From: Streptomyces sp. D2-8
Lineage (GTDB): Bacteria; Actinomycetota; Actinomycetes; Streptomycetales; Streptomycetaceae
Length of the DNA: 46,702 nucleotides
Direction of reading: 5' to 3'
Assembly: GCF_023184515.1 (NCBI RefSeq)
Contig: NZ_JAAHBP010000035.1
Span: 1 to 46,702, forward strand
Made by a program: the position numbers and the translations under genes
Notes under the pieces: model-generated
What the model was told of the DNA's origin: nothing
The model's input: only the letters and a program-made list of their open reading frames with translations
Database searches by the model: none
Shown here: positions 33,780 through 42,680 of the stretch, in pieces
Layout: every line of letters begins with the position of its first letter
How positions within the stretch are numbered: position 1 is the stretch's first letter

Positions 33780-35291
33780 GTGAGCATGACGGCCTCCGCG
33801 GCAGTCACCGGAGGGGGACCCGGTACGGGAACCCCCGCCGGGGCGGGCACGGGTCTCGGTTTCTGCCGCGTCACCATCGTCGCGCCCGACAGCCGGATCG
33901 ACGTGGCGCTGCCCGACGACATCCCGGTCGCCGACCTCTATCCGGAGATCCTCACCCTCGCCCGGCAAAGTCCCGCCGAGGGCGCGCCCGTCGGCTACCA
34001 CCTGGTCCGCCGGGACGGCACTGTCCTCGACAGTGCCCGTTCCTTCGCCGCCCAGCGCATCCTCGACGGCGAACTCCTCGCGCTGCGCCCGTTCTCCGAG
34101 TCGCTGCCGCCCGCCGTCTTCGACGACGTCTCCGAGGCGGTCGCCTCCGCCGTGACCAGCGAGCGCACCCTGTGGAGCGGCGACCTGACGCGCGCGGCGG
34201 GTCTCGTCGGGGGAGGCGTACTGCCGGTCCTGCTGGCGTTCGTGGCCTGGATGGGCGACCCGCTGCACGACATGAACAGCCTGCCCGGCATCCTCGCCGG
34301 CGTCACCGGTGTCCTCCTGGTCGTCCTGGCCTGCGTGCGCGCCCGGGTCTACGACGACCGGGCCTCGGCCATCGCCCTGGGGCTCGGCGCCCTCCCCAAC
34401 GTCGGCGTGGCCGGCTCGGGCCTCCTGCCGCTCGCCGACGGACAGGGCATCGGCAGGCTCCAGTTCCTCCTCGCCTGCGCGGCGGTGCTGCTGGCCTCGG
34501 TCCTGCTCACCCTGTGCTCACCGAGCGGGGATGGCCCGTTCGTCGGTTTCGTCGTCGCCTCCGCCATCAGCCTGATCGCCGCGTTCGCGGCGATCCTCGC
34601 CGACTGGACGCCCTCCGAGATCGCCGCACTGTGCGCCCCGATCGCCGTCGGAGGCCTGGCCTTTCTGCCGGGGCTGTCGATGCGCTTCGCCCGGCTCCCG
34701 ATCGGCTTCGACACCCCGAACACGGCCCCGCGCAGCGCGTACGCCACAGACCCCGCCCCCCAGGAGCCGGTCGACGCCGAGCGGGTCGCCGCCCAGGCGC
34801 GGCGTGGACACGAACTCCTGGTCGGTCTGGTGGGCGGCTGCGCACTGCTCGCCGTCGGTTCCTCGGCGGTCCTCGGGTTCTCCGAGAACGTCTGGGCCCA
34901 GCTCCTGGCTCTGGCGACCGGCCTGGCCATGCTGATGCGCGCCCATCTCTTCCGGTACACCGGCCAGGTGGCCCCCGTCCTGGCCGCCGGTCTCGCCTCT
35001 CTCGTACTGCTCGGCCTGGGGCTGGCACTCAATCCGCCGCAGTCGATCGTCCGCGAGGCCCTCACGGGCGACCGCAGCGACCTCGACCTCCGGACCATCT
35101 GGCTCGTCGCGGCGATCGCCGCGGCGGCCGCGCTCGTCACGGCGATCGGTCTGATCGTCTCGCGCGGCGGCCTCACCCCGTTCTGGGGACGCTTCCTGGA
35201 GATCGCCGAGGGCTTCGTGCTGCTGACCCTGGTGCCGCTGACCCTGGCGGTGTTCGACGTGTACTCGGCAGTACGCGCGATGACCAGCTGA
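33780..35291 (+). CDS. eccD: Type VII secretion integral membrane protein EccD
   Basis: 503 residues from GTG 33780. After a Gly-rich leader comes the ubiquitin-like YukD-type domain (about 28-105, CRVTIVAPDSRIDVALP and LLALRPFSES). Then about 11 membrane segments follow to the C-terminus, with a hydrophilic cytoplasmic loop around 320-345. EccD is the channel-like membrane core of ESX systems. An ATG two codons later is a less likely start because the ribosome binding site suits the GTG. Confidence 0.94.
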   Translation: MSMTASAAVTGGGPGTGTPAGAGTGLGFCRVTIVAPDSRIDVALPDDIPVADLYPEILTLARQSPAEGAPVGYHLVRRDGTVLDSARSFAAQRILDGELLALRPFSESLPPAVFDDVSEAVASAVTSERTLWSGDLTRAAGLVGGGVLPVLLAFVAWMGDPLHDMNSLPGILAGVTGVLLVVLACVRARVYDDRASAIALGLGALPNVGVAGSGLLPLADGQGIGRLQFLLACAAVLLASVLLTLCSPSGDGPFVGFVVASAISLIAAFAAILADWTPSEIAALCAPIAVGGLAFLPGLSMRFARLPIGFDTPNTAPRSAYATDPAPQEPVDAERVAAQARRGHELLVGLVGGCALLAVGSSAVLGFSENVWAQLLALATGLAMLMRAHLFRYTGQVAPVLAAGLASLVLLGLGLALNPPQSIVREALTGDRSDLDLRTIWLVAAIAAAAALVTAIGLIVSRGGLTPFWGRFLEIAEGFVLLTLVPLTLAVFDVYSAVRAMTS

Positions 35292-35501
35292 GCCCTGCAC
35301 CGCTATCGGTGTTCACCCGGTCCATCCGGGCGGCGCATCCACGACACCTACGGGAAGCGTCGAACGATGGCTGCGGGGCGCCGGTCCGCCGTCCAGCGGG
35401 GTAGCGGCGGCGGCAGGGCCGCCATGGAAGCCGTTTCCCGCTCCTCGGACGCGTCGCCGACCGTCACGAGGCAACGCCGCACAGGGGCTCGCGACTCGAT
35501 G

Positions 35502-35534
35502 ACCGGGTCGTCGGGGAGTGCCCGACGACCCGGT
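35502..35534. terminator. Strong terminator hairpin between eccD and the DUF397 gene
   Basis: ACCGGGTCGTCGGG (35502-35515) and CCCGACGACCCGGT (35521-35534) form a perfect 14-bp stem with a five-base loop. It lies 21 bases after the DUF397 stop on the minus strand and may also stop eccD transcription. The DNA from 35292 to 35501 shows no gene. Confidence 0.8.
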
Positions 35535-35555
35535 AAGGGCTCCCGTGCCCGCCCG

Positions 35556-35849
35556 TCACTCCGGGCCAAGACCCCCACTGCGGGGGGTCGGCTCAAGATC
35601 GAACTCCCCGTCCCGCGCCCCCAGCACGAACGCCCGCCACTCGGCCTCCGTGTAGCGCAGCACCGTGTCCGGGTCGAGCGACGACCGCATCGCCACGGCG
35701 CCCTCGGGCAGGTAGGCGATCTCGACCCGCTCCTCGTGCCCCTCGGTGCCCGGCGCGCTGTGCCACTCGACACCGGAGATGTCGAGGGCGTAGAGCTCGT
35801 CCCGCTCCCGCTCCTTGCGTGCCTTGATCTCCTCAGCCGTCTCCGCCAT
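35556..35849 (-). CDS. DUF397 domain protein
   Basis: 97 residues. The C-terminal half carries the DUF397 pattern (VEWHSAP and later EGAVAMRSSLDPDTVLRYTEAEWRAFVLGARDGEFD). The N-terminus is charged and helical (EEIKARKERERDELY). DUF397 proteins in streptomycetes often lie beside an XRE-type regulator and are linked to development; here no regulator is adjacent. It is separated from eccD by a strong terminator and is divergent from rpsO. Confidence 0.85.
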   Translation of the reverse strand: MAETAEEIKARKERERDELYALDISGVEWHSAPGTEGHEERVEIAYLPEGAVAMRSSLDPDTVLRYTEAEWRAFVLGARDGEFDLEPTPRSGGLGPE

Positions 35850-36133
35850 GCCGCAGCGACCCCTTCCCGACGTACCAATTCCCGACGTACCAACGATCCG
35901 AATCCGCTCACCCTAGTGGCCCCCTCCCCTCCGGCCGGGAGGTTCGAAAGACCAGGGCAAAGAGGCCCCCGACCGCCTGGTACCCTGGTCGACGGCCGTT
36001 TGTGTACGCACCCCCGGAGCTCACCGCTCTGGAGGCCGCGCCCAGCGGATCCCCGCCTTCCGAGTCATGGAAGCTCCCCCGAGACACAGACCGGGGGCAC
36101 TCGGTGGCCATCAACAGACTACGAGGAGTACGC
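35850..36133 (+). promoter_or_regulatory. rpsO upstream and leader region
   Basis: Contains an inverted repeat GACCAGGG (35950-35957)/CCCTGGTC (35983-35990), with TACCCT overlapping its right arm as a possible -10 box. A second G/C-rich repeat (CCCCCGAGA and CCGGGGGCACTCGG) lies near 36074-36102, just before rpsO. Either could fold in the leader RNA and serve S15 feedback control, which is known in other bacteria. This is inference only. Confidence 0.35.
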
Positions 36134-36421
36134 GTGCCGCTCGACGCCGCTACGAAGAAGCAGATCATCACCGAGTTCGGCCAGAAGGAGGGCGACACCG
36201 GCTCCCCCGAGGTCCAGGTCGCCATGCTCTCGCGCCGCATCTCGGACCTGACCGAGCACCTCAAGACCCACAAGCACGACCACCACTCCCGCCGTGGCCT
36301 GCTGATCCTGGTGGGTCAGCGTCGCCGCCTTCTCCAGTACCTGGCGAAGAAGGACATCCAGCGCTTCCGCGCGCTGGTCGACCGCCTCGGCATCCGCCGT
36401 GGTGCGGCGGGCGCCAAGTAA
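36134..36421 (+). CDS. rpsO: 30S ribosomal protein S15
   Basis: 95 residues from GTG 36134, with GAGGAG five bases upstream. The sequence LDAATKKQIITEFGQKEGDTGSPEVQ and LTEHLKTHKHDHHSRRGLL is the S15 signature; it binds 16S rRNA in the platform of the small subunit. The open frame extends 44 codons upstream, but that part is leader. A terminator-like hairpin separates it from pnp, as in the known rpsO-pnp operon of S. coelicolor. Confidence 0.97.
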   Translation: MPLDAATKKQIITEFGQKEGDTGSPEVQVAMLSRRISDLTEHLKTHKHDHHSRRGLLILVGQRRRLLQYLAKKDIQRFRALVDRLGIRRGAAGAK

Positions 36422-36432
36422 GACGCCGTGAG

Positions 36433-36470
36433 GGGAGCGGTTCCCGAAGGAATACGGGACCGCTCCCTTT
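36433..36470 (+). terminator. Hairpin after rpsO
   Basis: GGGAGCGGTTCCCG (36433-36446) pairs with CGGGACCGCTCCC (36455-36467) with one bulged T, followed by TTT. It can act as an attenuating terminator between rpsO and pnp, or as a processing site; RNase III cleavage between these genes is known in S. coelicolor. Confidence 0.7.
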
Positions 36471-36712
36471 GCTGTACGTGCGGAGTGTCACCACTGCTTT
36501 GTAGTGTGGTAGCACAACGCAATACGGACGACACAGCACGACAAGACGAGGAGAGGCGCACCTAGCCGCCGCCGGTCCTCGGTAGTGGCCCCCGGGAGAA
36601 GCGAACCCCGGGTGCTTCGATCGAAGACCGGCCCGCACAGCACGGCGCGCTTCTCCGCAACCGTCTCCCTGCCACACGGGCAGTCGGAGACGAGGACGAG
36701 GAGAAAACGCTA
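36471..36712 (+). promoter_or_regulatory. rpsO-pnp intergenic region
   Basis: A region of about 240 bp with CCCGGGAGAAGCGAACCCCGGG as a possible second hairpin (36589 onward) and a possible pnp promoter near 36495-36525; the boxes are not clear. GAGGAG lies upstream of the pnp GTG. By analogy with S. coelicolor, pnp is transcribed both from rpsO and from its own promoter and is controlled by RNase III. Confidence 0.45.
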
Positions 36713-38944
36713 GTGGAGAACGAGACCCACTACGCCGAGGCCGTCATCGACAATGGCGCCTTCGGCACCCGCACCATCCGTTTCGAGACGGGCCGCCTGG
36801 CCAAGCAGGCCGCCGGCTCCGCCGTGGCGTACCTGGACGACGACACCATGGTGCTGTCGGCCACCACCGCCTCCAAGAACCCCAAGGACCAGCTCGACTT
36901 CTTCCCCCTCACGGTGGACGTCGAGGAGCGGATGTACGCCGCCGGCAAGATCCCCGGCAGCTTCTTCCGCCGTGAGGGCCGTCCCTCCGAGGACGCCATC
37001 CTCACCTGCCGCCTGATCGACCGCCCGCTGCGCCCCTCCTTCAAGAAGGGCCTGCGCAACGAGATCCAGGTCGTCGCCACGATCATGGCGCTCAACCCCG
37101 ACCACCTGTACGACGTCGTGGCGATCAACGCCGCGTCCGCGTCCACGCAGCTGGCCGGCCTGCCCTTCTCCGGCCCGATCGGCGGCGTCCGCGTCGCGCT
37201 GATCCGCGGCCAGTGGGTGGCCTTCCCGACGCACACCGAGCTCGAGGACGCCGTCTTCGACATGGTCGTCGCGGGCCGCGTCCTGGAGGACGGCGACGTC
37301 GCGATCATGATGGTCGAGGCCGAGGCCACCGAGAAGACCATCAAGCTGGTCGAGGGCGGCGCCGAGGCGCCGACCGAGGAGGTCGTCGCGGCCGGTCTGG
37401 ACGCCGCGAAGCCCTTCATCAAGGTGCTCTGCAAGGCCCAGTCGGACCTCGCCTCCAAGGCCGCCAAGCCGACCGGCGAGTTCCCGATCTTCCTGGACTA
37501 CCAGGACGACGTTCTCGAGGCCCTCACCGCCGCCGTCAAGCCGGAGCTCGCCTCCGCGCTGACCATCGCTGGCAAGCAGGAGCGCGAGTCCGAGCTGGAC
37601 CGCGTCAAGGCGCTCGCCGCCGAGAAGCTCCTGCCGGAGTTCGAGGGCCGCGAGAAGGAGATCTCCGCCGCGTACCGCTCGCTGACCAAGACCCTGGTCC
37701 GTGAGCGCGTCATCAAGGAGAAGAAGCGCATCGACGGCCGCGGTGTCACCGACATCCGCACCCTGGCCGCCGAGGTCGAGGCCATCCCGCGGGTCCACGG
37801 CTCCGCCGTGTTCGAGCGTGGCGAGACCCAGATCCTGGGCGTCACCACCCTGAACATGCTCCGCATGGAGCAGCAGCTGGACACCCTCTCCCCGGTGACC
37901 CGCAAGCGCTACATGCACAACTACAACTTCCCGCCGTACTCCACCGGCGAGACCGGCCGCGTCGGCTCCCCGAAGCGCCGCGAGATCGGCCACGGCGCCC
38001 TCGCCGAGCGCGCCCTGGTCCCGGTCCTGCCGACGCGCGAGGAGTTCCCCTACGCGATCCGCCAGGTCTCCGAGGCGCTGAGCTCCAACGGCTCGACGTC
38101 CATGGGCTCGGTCTGCGCCTCCACCATGTCGCTGCTGAACGCCGGTGTGCCGCTGAAGGCACCCGTCGCCGGTATCGCCATGGGCCTCATCTCCCAGGAG
38201 ATCGAGGGCGAGACGCACTACGTCACCCTCACCGACATCCTCGGTGCGGAGGACGCGTTCGGCGACATGGACTTCAAGGTCGCCGGCACGAAGGACTTCG
38301 TCACCGCCCTCCAGCTCGACACCAAGCTGGACGGCATCCCGGCCTCCGTCCTGGCCGCGGCCCTCAAGCAGGCCCGTGACGCCCGCCTCCACATCCTCGA
38401 CGTGATGATGGAAGCGATCGACACGCCGGACGAGATGTCCCCGAACGCCCCGCGGATCATCACCGTCAAGATCCCCGTGGACAAGATCGGCGAGGTCATC
38501 GGCCCCAAGGGCAAGATGATCAACCAGATCCAGGAGGACACCGGCGCCGACATCACGATCGAGGACGACGGCACGATCTACATCGGCGCGGTCGACGGAC
38601 CGTCCGCCGAGGCCGCCCGCACCACGATCAACGGCATCGCCAACCCGACCATGCCGGAGGTCGGCGAGCGCTACCTGGGTACGGTCGTGAAGACCACCAC
38701 CTTCGGCGCGTTCGTGTCGCTGCTCCCGGGCAAGGACGGTCTGCTGCACATCTCGCAGATCCGCAAGCTGGCCGGCGGCAAGCGCGTGGAGAACGTCGAG
38801 GACGTCCTCGGTGTGGGCGCCAAGGTCCAGGTCGAGATCGCCGAGATCGACTCCCGCGGCAAGCTCTCCCTGATCCCCGTGATCGAGGGCGAGACCGAGT
38901 CCAACAGCGGCTCCGACGACAAGAAGGACGACGCCGAGCAGTGA
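36713..38944 (+). CDS. pnp: Polyribonucleotide nucleotidyltransferase (PNPase)
   Basis: 743 residues from GTG 36713. Two RNase PH domains (about 10-240 and 335-560) flank an alpha-helical domain; then come a KH domain (IPVDKIGEVIGPKGKM, about 583-640) and an S1 domain (RYLGTVVKTTTFGAFVSLLPG, about 655-725). It degrades RNA 3' to 5' by phosphorolysis and, in streptomycetes, also adds heteropolymeric tails. Length is normal for actinobacteria. Its TGA overlaps the GTG of the M16 peptidase gene. Confidence 0.97.
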   Translation: MENETHYAEAVIDNGAFGTRTIRFETGRLAKQAAGSAVAYLDDDTMVLSATTASKNPKDQLDFFPLTVDVEERMYAAGKIPGSFFRREGRPSEDAILTCRLIDRPLRPSFKKGLRNEIQVVATIMALNPDHLYDVVAINAASASTQLAGLPFSGPIGGVRVALIRGQWVAFPTHTELEDAVFDMVVAGRVLEDGDVAIMMVEAEATEKTIKLVEGGAEAPTEEVVAAGLDAAKPFIKVLCKAQSDLASKAAKPTGEFPIFLDYQDDVLEALTAAVKPELASALTIAGKQERESELDRVKALAAEKLLPEFEGREKEISAAYRSLTKTLVRERVIKEKKRIDGRGVTDIRTLAAEVEAIPRVHGSAVFERGETQILGVTTLNMLRMEQQLDTLSPVTRKRYMHNYNFPPYSTGETGRVGSPKRREIGHGALAERALVPVLPTREEFPYAIRQVSEALSSNGSTSMGSVCASTMSLLNAGVPLKAPVAGIAMGLISQEIEGETHYVTLTDILGAEDAFGDMDFKVAGTKDFVTALQLDTKLDGIPASVLAAALKQARDARLHILDVMMEAIDTPDEMSPNAPRIITVKIPVDKIGEVIGPKGKMINQIQEDTGADITIEDDGTIYIGAVDGPSAEAARTTINGIANPTMPEVGERYLGTVVKTTTFGAFVSLLPGKDGLLHISQIRKLAGGKRVENVEDVLGVGAKVQVEIAEIDSRGKLSLIPVIEGETESNSGSDDKKDDAEQ

Positions 38945-40320
38945 CGTCCCGTGGCTTCAAGGCGACGGCCCGCACCTCTTCGGAGGCGCGGGCCGTCGCC
39001 CGTACCCAAACCCTCATCAAGGGCCAGAACGGCATCGGTACGGTCCGCAAGACCACCCTCCCCGGCGGCCTGCGCATCGTCACCGAGACCCTGCCCTCGG
39101 TCCGCTCCGCCACCTTCGGCATCTGGGCGCACGTCGGCTCCCGCGACGAGACCCCCGCGCTGAACGGCGCCACCCACTACCTGGAGCACCTGCTCTTCAA
39201 GGGCACCAGCCGCAGGTCCGCCCTGGACATCTCCTCCGCCCTCGACGCGGTCGGCGGCGAGATGAACGCGTTCACGGCGAAGGAGTACACGTGCTACTAC
39301 GCACGCGTGCTCGATACCGACCTGCCGCTGGCCATCGACGTCGTCTGCGACATGCTGACCGGCTCCCTCATCCTCGAAGAGGACGTCAACGTCGAGCGGG
39401 GCGCCATCCTCGAAGAGATCGCCATGACCGAGGACGACCCGGGCGACTGTGTGCACGACCTGTTCGCGCACACGATGTTCGGCGACAACCCCCTCGGCCG
39501 CCCGGTCCTCGGCACGGTCGACACGGTCAACGCCCTCACCGCCGACCGCATCCGCCGCTTCTACAAGAAGCACTACGACCCGACCCACCTGGTCGTCGCC
39601 TGCGCCGGCAACGTCGACCACGCCAAGGTCGTCCGGCAGGTCCGCGCCGCCTTCGAGAAGGCCGGTGCCTTCAAGGACCTCGCAGCCGACCCGGTCGCCC
39701 CGCGCGGCGGCAAGCGTGCCCTGCGCACCGCGGGCCGCGTCGAGCTGATCGACCGCAGGACCGAGCAGGCGCACGTCGTGCTCGGCATGCCGGGCCTGTC
39801 CCGCACGGACGAGCGGCGCTGGGCCCTGGGCGTGCTGAACACCGCCCTCGGCGGCGGCATGTCCTCCCGTCTCTTCCAGGAGGTCCGCGAGAAGCGCGGC
39901 CTGGCCTACAGCGTGTACTCGTACACCTCCGGCTTCGCCGACTGCGGACTGTTCGGCGTCTACGCGGGCTGCCGCCCGTCGCAGGTGCACGACGTGCTGA
40001 AGATCTGCCGCGACGAGCTCGACCAGGTCGCCGAGCACGGCCTCTCGGACGACGAGATAGGGCGGGCGATCGGCCAGCTCCAGGGGTCCACGGTCCTCGG
40101 CCTGGAGGACACCGGCGCGCTGATGAACCGCATCGGCAAGAGTGAGCTGTGCTGGGGCGAGCAGATGTCCGTCGACGACATGCTGTCCCGGATAGCGTCG
40201 GTCACCCCGGACGACGTCCGCGAGGTCGCCCGCGAGATCCTGGGACGGCGGCCCTCCCTGTCGGTCATCGGCCCGCTGAAGGACAAACAGGCGACGCGCC
40301 TGCACGACACCGTCGCCTGA
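38941..40320 (+). CDS. M16 family zinc peptidase (processing peptidase-like)
   Basis: 459 residues starting at GTG 38941 inside the pnp stop (GTGA). The inverted zinc motif HYLEH is at residues 79-83, with the distal Glu in NVERGAILEEIAMTEDDP. The C-terminal half is the inactive M16 repeat (RGLAYSVYSYTSGFAD). No signal peptide, so it is cytoplasmic. M16 peptidases beside pnp are conserved in actinobacteria; the physiological substrate is not known. Confidence 0.94.
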   Translation: MTSRGFKATARTSSEARAVARTQTLIKGQNGIGTVRKTTLPGGLRIVTETLPSVRSATFGIWAHVGSRDETPALNGATHYLEHLLFKGTSRRSALDISSALDAVGGEMNAFTAKEYTCYYARVLDTDLPLAIDVVCDMLTGSLILEEDVNVERGAILEEIAMTEDDPGDCVHDLFAHTMFGDNPLGRPVLGTVDTVNALTADRIRRFYKKHYDPTHLVVACAGNVDHAKVVRQVRAAFEKAGAFKDLAADPVAPRGGKRALRTAGRVELIDRRTEQAHVVLGMPGLSRTDERRWALGVLNTALGGGMSSRLFQEVREKRGLAYSVYSYTSGFADCGLFGVYAGCRPSQVHDVLKICRDELDQVAEHGLSDDEIGRAIGQLQGSTVLGLEDTGALMNRIGKSELCWGEQMSVDDMLSRIASVTPDDVREVAREILGRRPSLSVIGPLKDKQATRLHDTVA

Positions 40321-40348
40321 CAATCCCCTGGTGAAGGAAGCACAAGAG

Positions 40349-41101
40349 ATGAGCAAGCTGCGCGTGGCGGTCCTCGGCGCCAAGGGCCGGATCGGCTCGG
40401 AAGCCGTACGAGCCGTCGAAGCCGCCGAGGACATGGAACTGGTCGCCGCCCTCGGCCGGGGCGACAAGCTGGAGACGCTGACCGAATCCGGCGCCCAGGT
40501 CGCGGTCGAACTGACCACGCCCGACTCGGTCATGGCCAACCTCGAGTTCCTGGTCGGCCACGGCATCCACGCGGTCGTCGGCACCACGGGCTGGACCGAC
40601 GAGCGCCTCGCGCAGCTGAACGGCTGGCTGTCCGCCTCCCCCGGGACGGGTGTGCTCATCGCGCCGAACTTCTCCATCGGGGCCGTCCTCACGATGAAGT
40701 TCGCGCAGCTCGCCGCCCCCTACTTCGAGTCCGTCGAGGTCGTCGAGCTGCACCACCCGAACAAGGTGGACGCCCCCTCCGGCACCGCCACGCGCACCGC
40801 CCAGCTCATCGCCGAGGCCCGCCGCGCCGCCGGCACCGCCCCGGCCCCCGACGCCACGGCCACCGCCCTCGACGGTGCCCGCGGCGCCGACGTCGACGGT
40901 GTCCCGGTCCATGCCGTCCGACTGCGCGGGCTGCTCGCCCACCAGGAGGTCCTGCTCGGCGCCGAGGGCGAGACCCTGACCGTCCGGCACGACTCGCTCC
41001 ACCACAGCAGCTTCATGCCGGGCATCCTGCTCGGTGCCCGCCGCGTGGTGAGCACCCCGGGCCTGACGTTCGGCCTGGAACACTTCCTGGACCTGAACTG
41101 A
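40349..41101 (+). CDS. dapB: 4-hydroxy-tetrahydrodipicolinate reductase
   Basis: 250 residues from ATG 40349; a GTG six codons upstream is open but gives an untypical N-terminus. The NAD(P)H loop is GAKGRIG at 10-16. The substrate motif is ELHHPNKVDAPSGTA, with His135/His136, Lys139 and Ser144-Gly-Thr146. It performs the second committed step of diaminopimelate and lysine synthesis, after the product of dapA in this window. It lies 28 bp after the M16 gene and 13 bp before a small membrane-protein gene. Confidence 0.97.
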   Translation: MSKLRVAVLGAKGRIGSEAVRAVEAAEDMELVAALGRGDKLETLTESGAQVAVELTTPDSVMANLEFLVGHGIHAVVGTTGWTDERLAQLNGWLSASPGTGVLIAPNFSIGAVLTMKFAQLAAPYFESVEVVELHHPNKVDAPSGTATRTAQLIAEARRAAGTAPAPDATATALDGARGADVDGVPVHAVRLRGLLAHQEVLLGAEGETLTVRHDSLHHSSFMPGILLGARRVVSTPGLTFGLEHFLDLN

Positions 41102-41114
41102 GTCTCGGACCGTC

Positions 41115-41570
41115 ATGCGCGCGAAGCTCACCTATGCCCTCACCGCCGCCGTCCTGGTCGTCTACTTCGTCCTGGCCGGCAGCCGCGGCGTCCTGCTCAT
41201 CGAGACCGGCACGCCCCTCACCGTCACCTTCGGTGTCGCCGTGCTGATCCTGCCGGTCATCGGCCTGTGGTTCCTGTGGAAGAACACCCAGTTCGTCCGC
41301 AAGGCCAACCAGCTCGCCGCCGAACTCGACGCCGAGGGCGGCCTGCCCGTCGACGAACTGCGGCGCACCCCCAGCGGGCGCATCGACCGCGACTCCGCCG
41401 ACGAGGTCTTCGCCAAGCGCAAGGCCGAGACGGAAGACGCCCCCGACGACTGGCGCACCTGGTTCCGCCTCGCCGTCGCCTACCACGACGCCCGGGACAC
41501 CCCGCGCGCCCGCAAGACGATGCAGCACGCGATCGCCCTGCACGACGGCAAGCAGCCCGAAGCGGCCTGA
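41115..41570 (+). CDS. Membrane protein with a TPR-like C-terminus
   Basis: 151 residues with two membrane segments (about 8-25 and 35-55), then a hydrophilic domain whose end (DDWRTWFRLAVAYHDARDTPRARKTMQHAIALH) looks like one TPR unit. It follows dapB by 13 bp, the last gene of the rpsO-pnp-dapB cluster. The function is unknown. A very long terminator hairpin follows. Confidence 0.82.
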   Translation: MRAKLTYALTAAVLVVYFVLAGSRGVLLIETGTPLTVTFGVAVLILPVIGLWFLWKNTQFVRKANQLAAELDAEGGLPVDELRRTPSGRIDRDSADEVFAKRKAETEDAPDDWRTWFRLAVAYHDARDTPRARKTMQHAIALHDGKQPEAA

Positions 41571-41580
41571 TCCGCACCCC

Positions 41581-41634
41581 CCTCATGCCGGTGGGGCCGG
41601 ACCGTGCAAACGGTCCGGCCCCACCGGCATGAGG
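41581..41634. terminator. Bidirectional terminator, perfect 25-bp stem
   Basis: Bases 41581-41605 and 41610-41634 are exact reverse complements around a GCAA loop. It lies between two convergent genes, 10 bp after one stop and 9 bp from the other, so it can terminate both. Confidence 0.92.
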
Positions 41635-41643
41635 TCGAGGATG

Positions 41644-42198
41644 TCAGCGCGGGCCGTACTCCTCGGCCCATGCCTCGACCGAGTCCGCCGCCCGGTCGAA
41701 GGCCTCCGCGCGGCCCAGGAAGTCCGCGTTGTGCGTCGTCATCAGCGGCACCGGACCGGTGGCCTCCCGGCCCTGGCTTCCGAGCAGCAGCGCCTGGCCC
41801 TGCACGGTCCGGGGAAGTCCCAGCCAGCGCACCGGCTGCTGCACCGTACGCACGGAGACGACCTGCTCCCAGGACGCCGTACGCGTCGTGAGGAAACCCA
41901 CGTGCCGCAGCCCGCGCGCGTTGACCCACACGCCCATGCGCAGCAGTCGCAGCGCCGCGGCGATGACGAACAGGGCGAGACCGAACACCAGCGTGGCCGA
42001 GGTCAGTTCGGCCGTGGCCGCGATGATGACCGCCGCGAACAGTACGAACGAGGCGAGCAGCAGCGCGAGCGCCGCGACCCCGACGCGCCACGGTCCGGGC
42101 CGGTACGGCCGCCGCCAGCGGTCACGGTCGTCGTAGGGCAACGGAACGTCGTCCGCCGCCTCGAATACGCGGTCGGCCGTCAGGAAGGGCAGGGGCAC
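41644..42198 (-). CDS. Membrane protein with bacterial PH-like domain
   Basis: 184 residues from GTG 42198. Two membrane segments (about 42-60 and 67-87) are followed by a beta-rich region (VWVNARGLRHVGFLTTRTASWEQVVSVRTVQ) typical of bacterial PH-like domains in small actinobacterial membrane proteins. The last 30 residues form an acidic helix. It is convergent with the TPR-like gene. The function is unknown. Confidence 0.8.
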   Translation of the reverse strand: MPLPFLTADRVFEAADDVPLPYDDRDRWRRPYRPGPWRVGVAALALLLASFVLFAAVIIAATAELTSATLVFGLALFVIAAALRLLRMGVWVNARGLRHVGFLTTRTASWEQVVSVRTVQQPVRWLGLPRTVQGQALLLGSQGREATGPVPLMTTHNADFLGRAEAFDRAADSVEAWAEEYGPR

Positions 42199-42310
42199 GG
42201 CTGGTCCTCACTCGATCCATGCGTGGGCTGTGCCCGGTGAGGCTACCGATCTGTGTCCCCGGTCACCACCGGCGGGGGGCCGGATGGAGTCACCCCCGGC
42301 CGGGGGCGGT

Positions 42311-42550
42311 TCAGCGCTTCTCGGACGCCTGCGACTGCTGGGGCTGATCGGCCGTATGGCCGGGCGTCAGCGCCGGGGTCCCGATGACCAGGGACCCCAC
42401 GAGCCCCGCCACGATGGTGAGTCCCAGCAGCCATCGGCCGGCCATCTCACCGACGGACGGCCGCTCGCGCGGTGGGGGAGTGACATTGCTGCGGAACCTG
42501 TCGGCCTCGGCTACGAAGGCAAACGGTACGGGTTCACGCCGACCGAACAT
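42311..42550 (-). CDS. Small single-pass membrane protein
   Basis: 79 residues with one membrane segment (about 40-61, WLLGLTIVAGLVGSLVIGTPAL), a basic N-terminus and a Gln/Ser-rich tail. It is divergent from thyX. Codon use is typical of Streptomyces coding sequence. The function is unknown. Confidence 0.65.
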   Translation of the reverse strand: MFGRREPVPFAFVAEADRFRSNVTPPPRERPSVGEMAGRWLLGLTIVAGLVGSLVIGTPALTPGHTADQPQQSQASEKR

Positions 42551-42680
42551 CAGGGGTGCGTCTCCTTCAAGGTGGAACGGATCACTTTCGTCTGTAGAGA
42601 CGAACGAACTCCCTCAGAGGTGCCCCGTTTCACCGACTTCATTGCGGCACGGCACCGATCGGACCTGTTTCGCCGGGCCG

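Noticed and set aside
36002..36133. Longer N-terminus for ribosomal protein S15
   Set aside because: S15 is about 89-95 residues long; the extension contains leader repeats and the GTG at 36134 has a good ribosome binding site.
36710..38749. A 679-codon frame antisense to pnp
   Set aside because: pnp has all expected domains and a ribosome binding site; the reverse frame is a G+C artefact.
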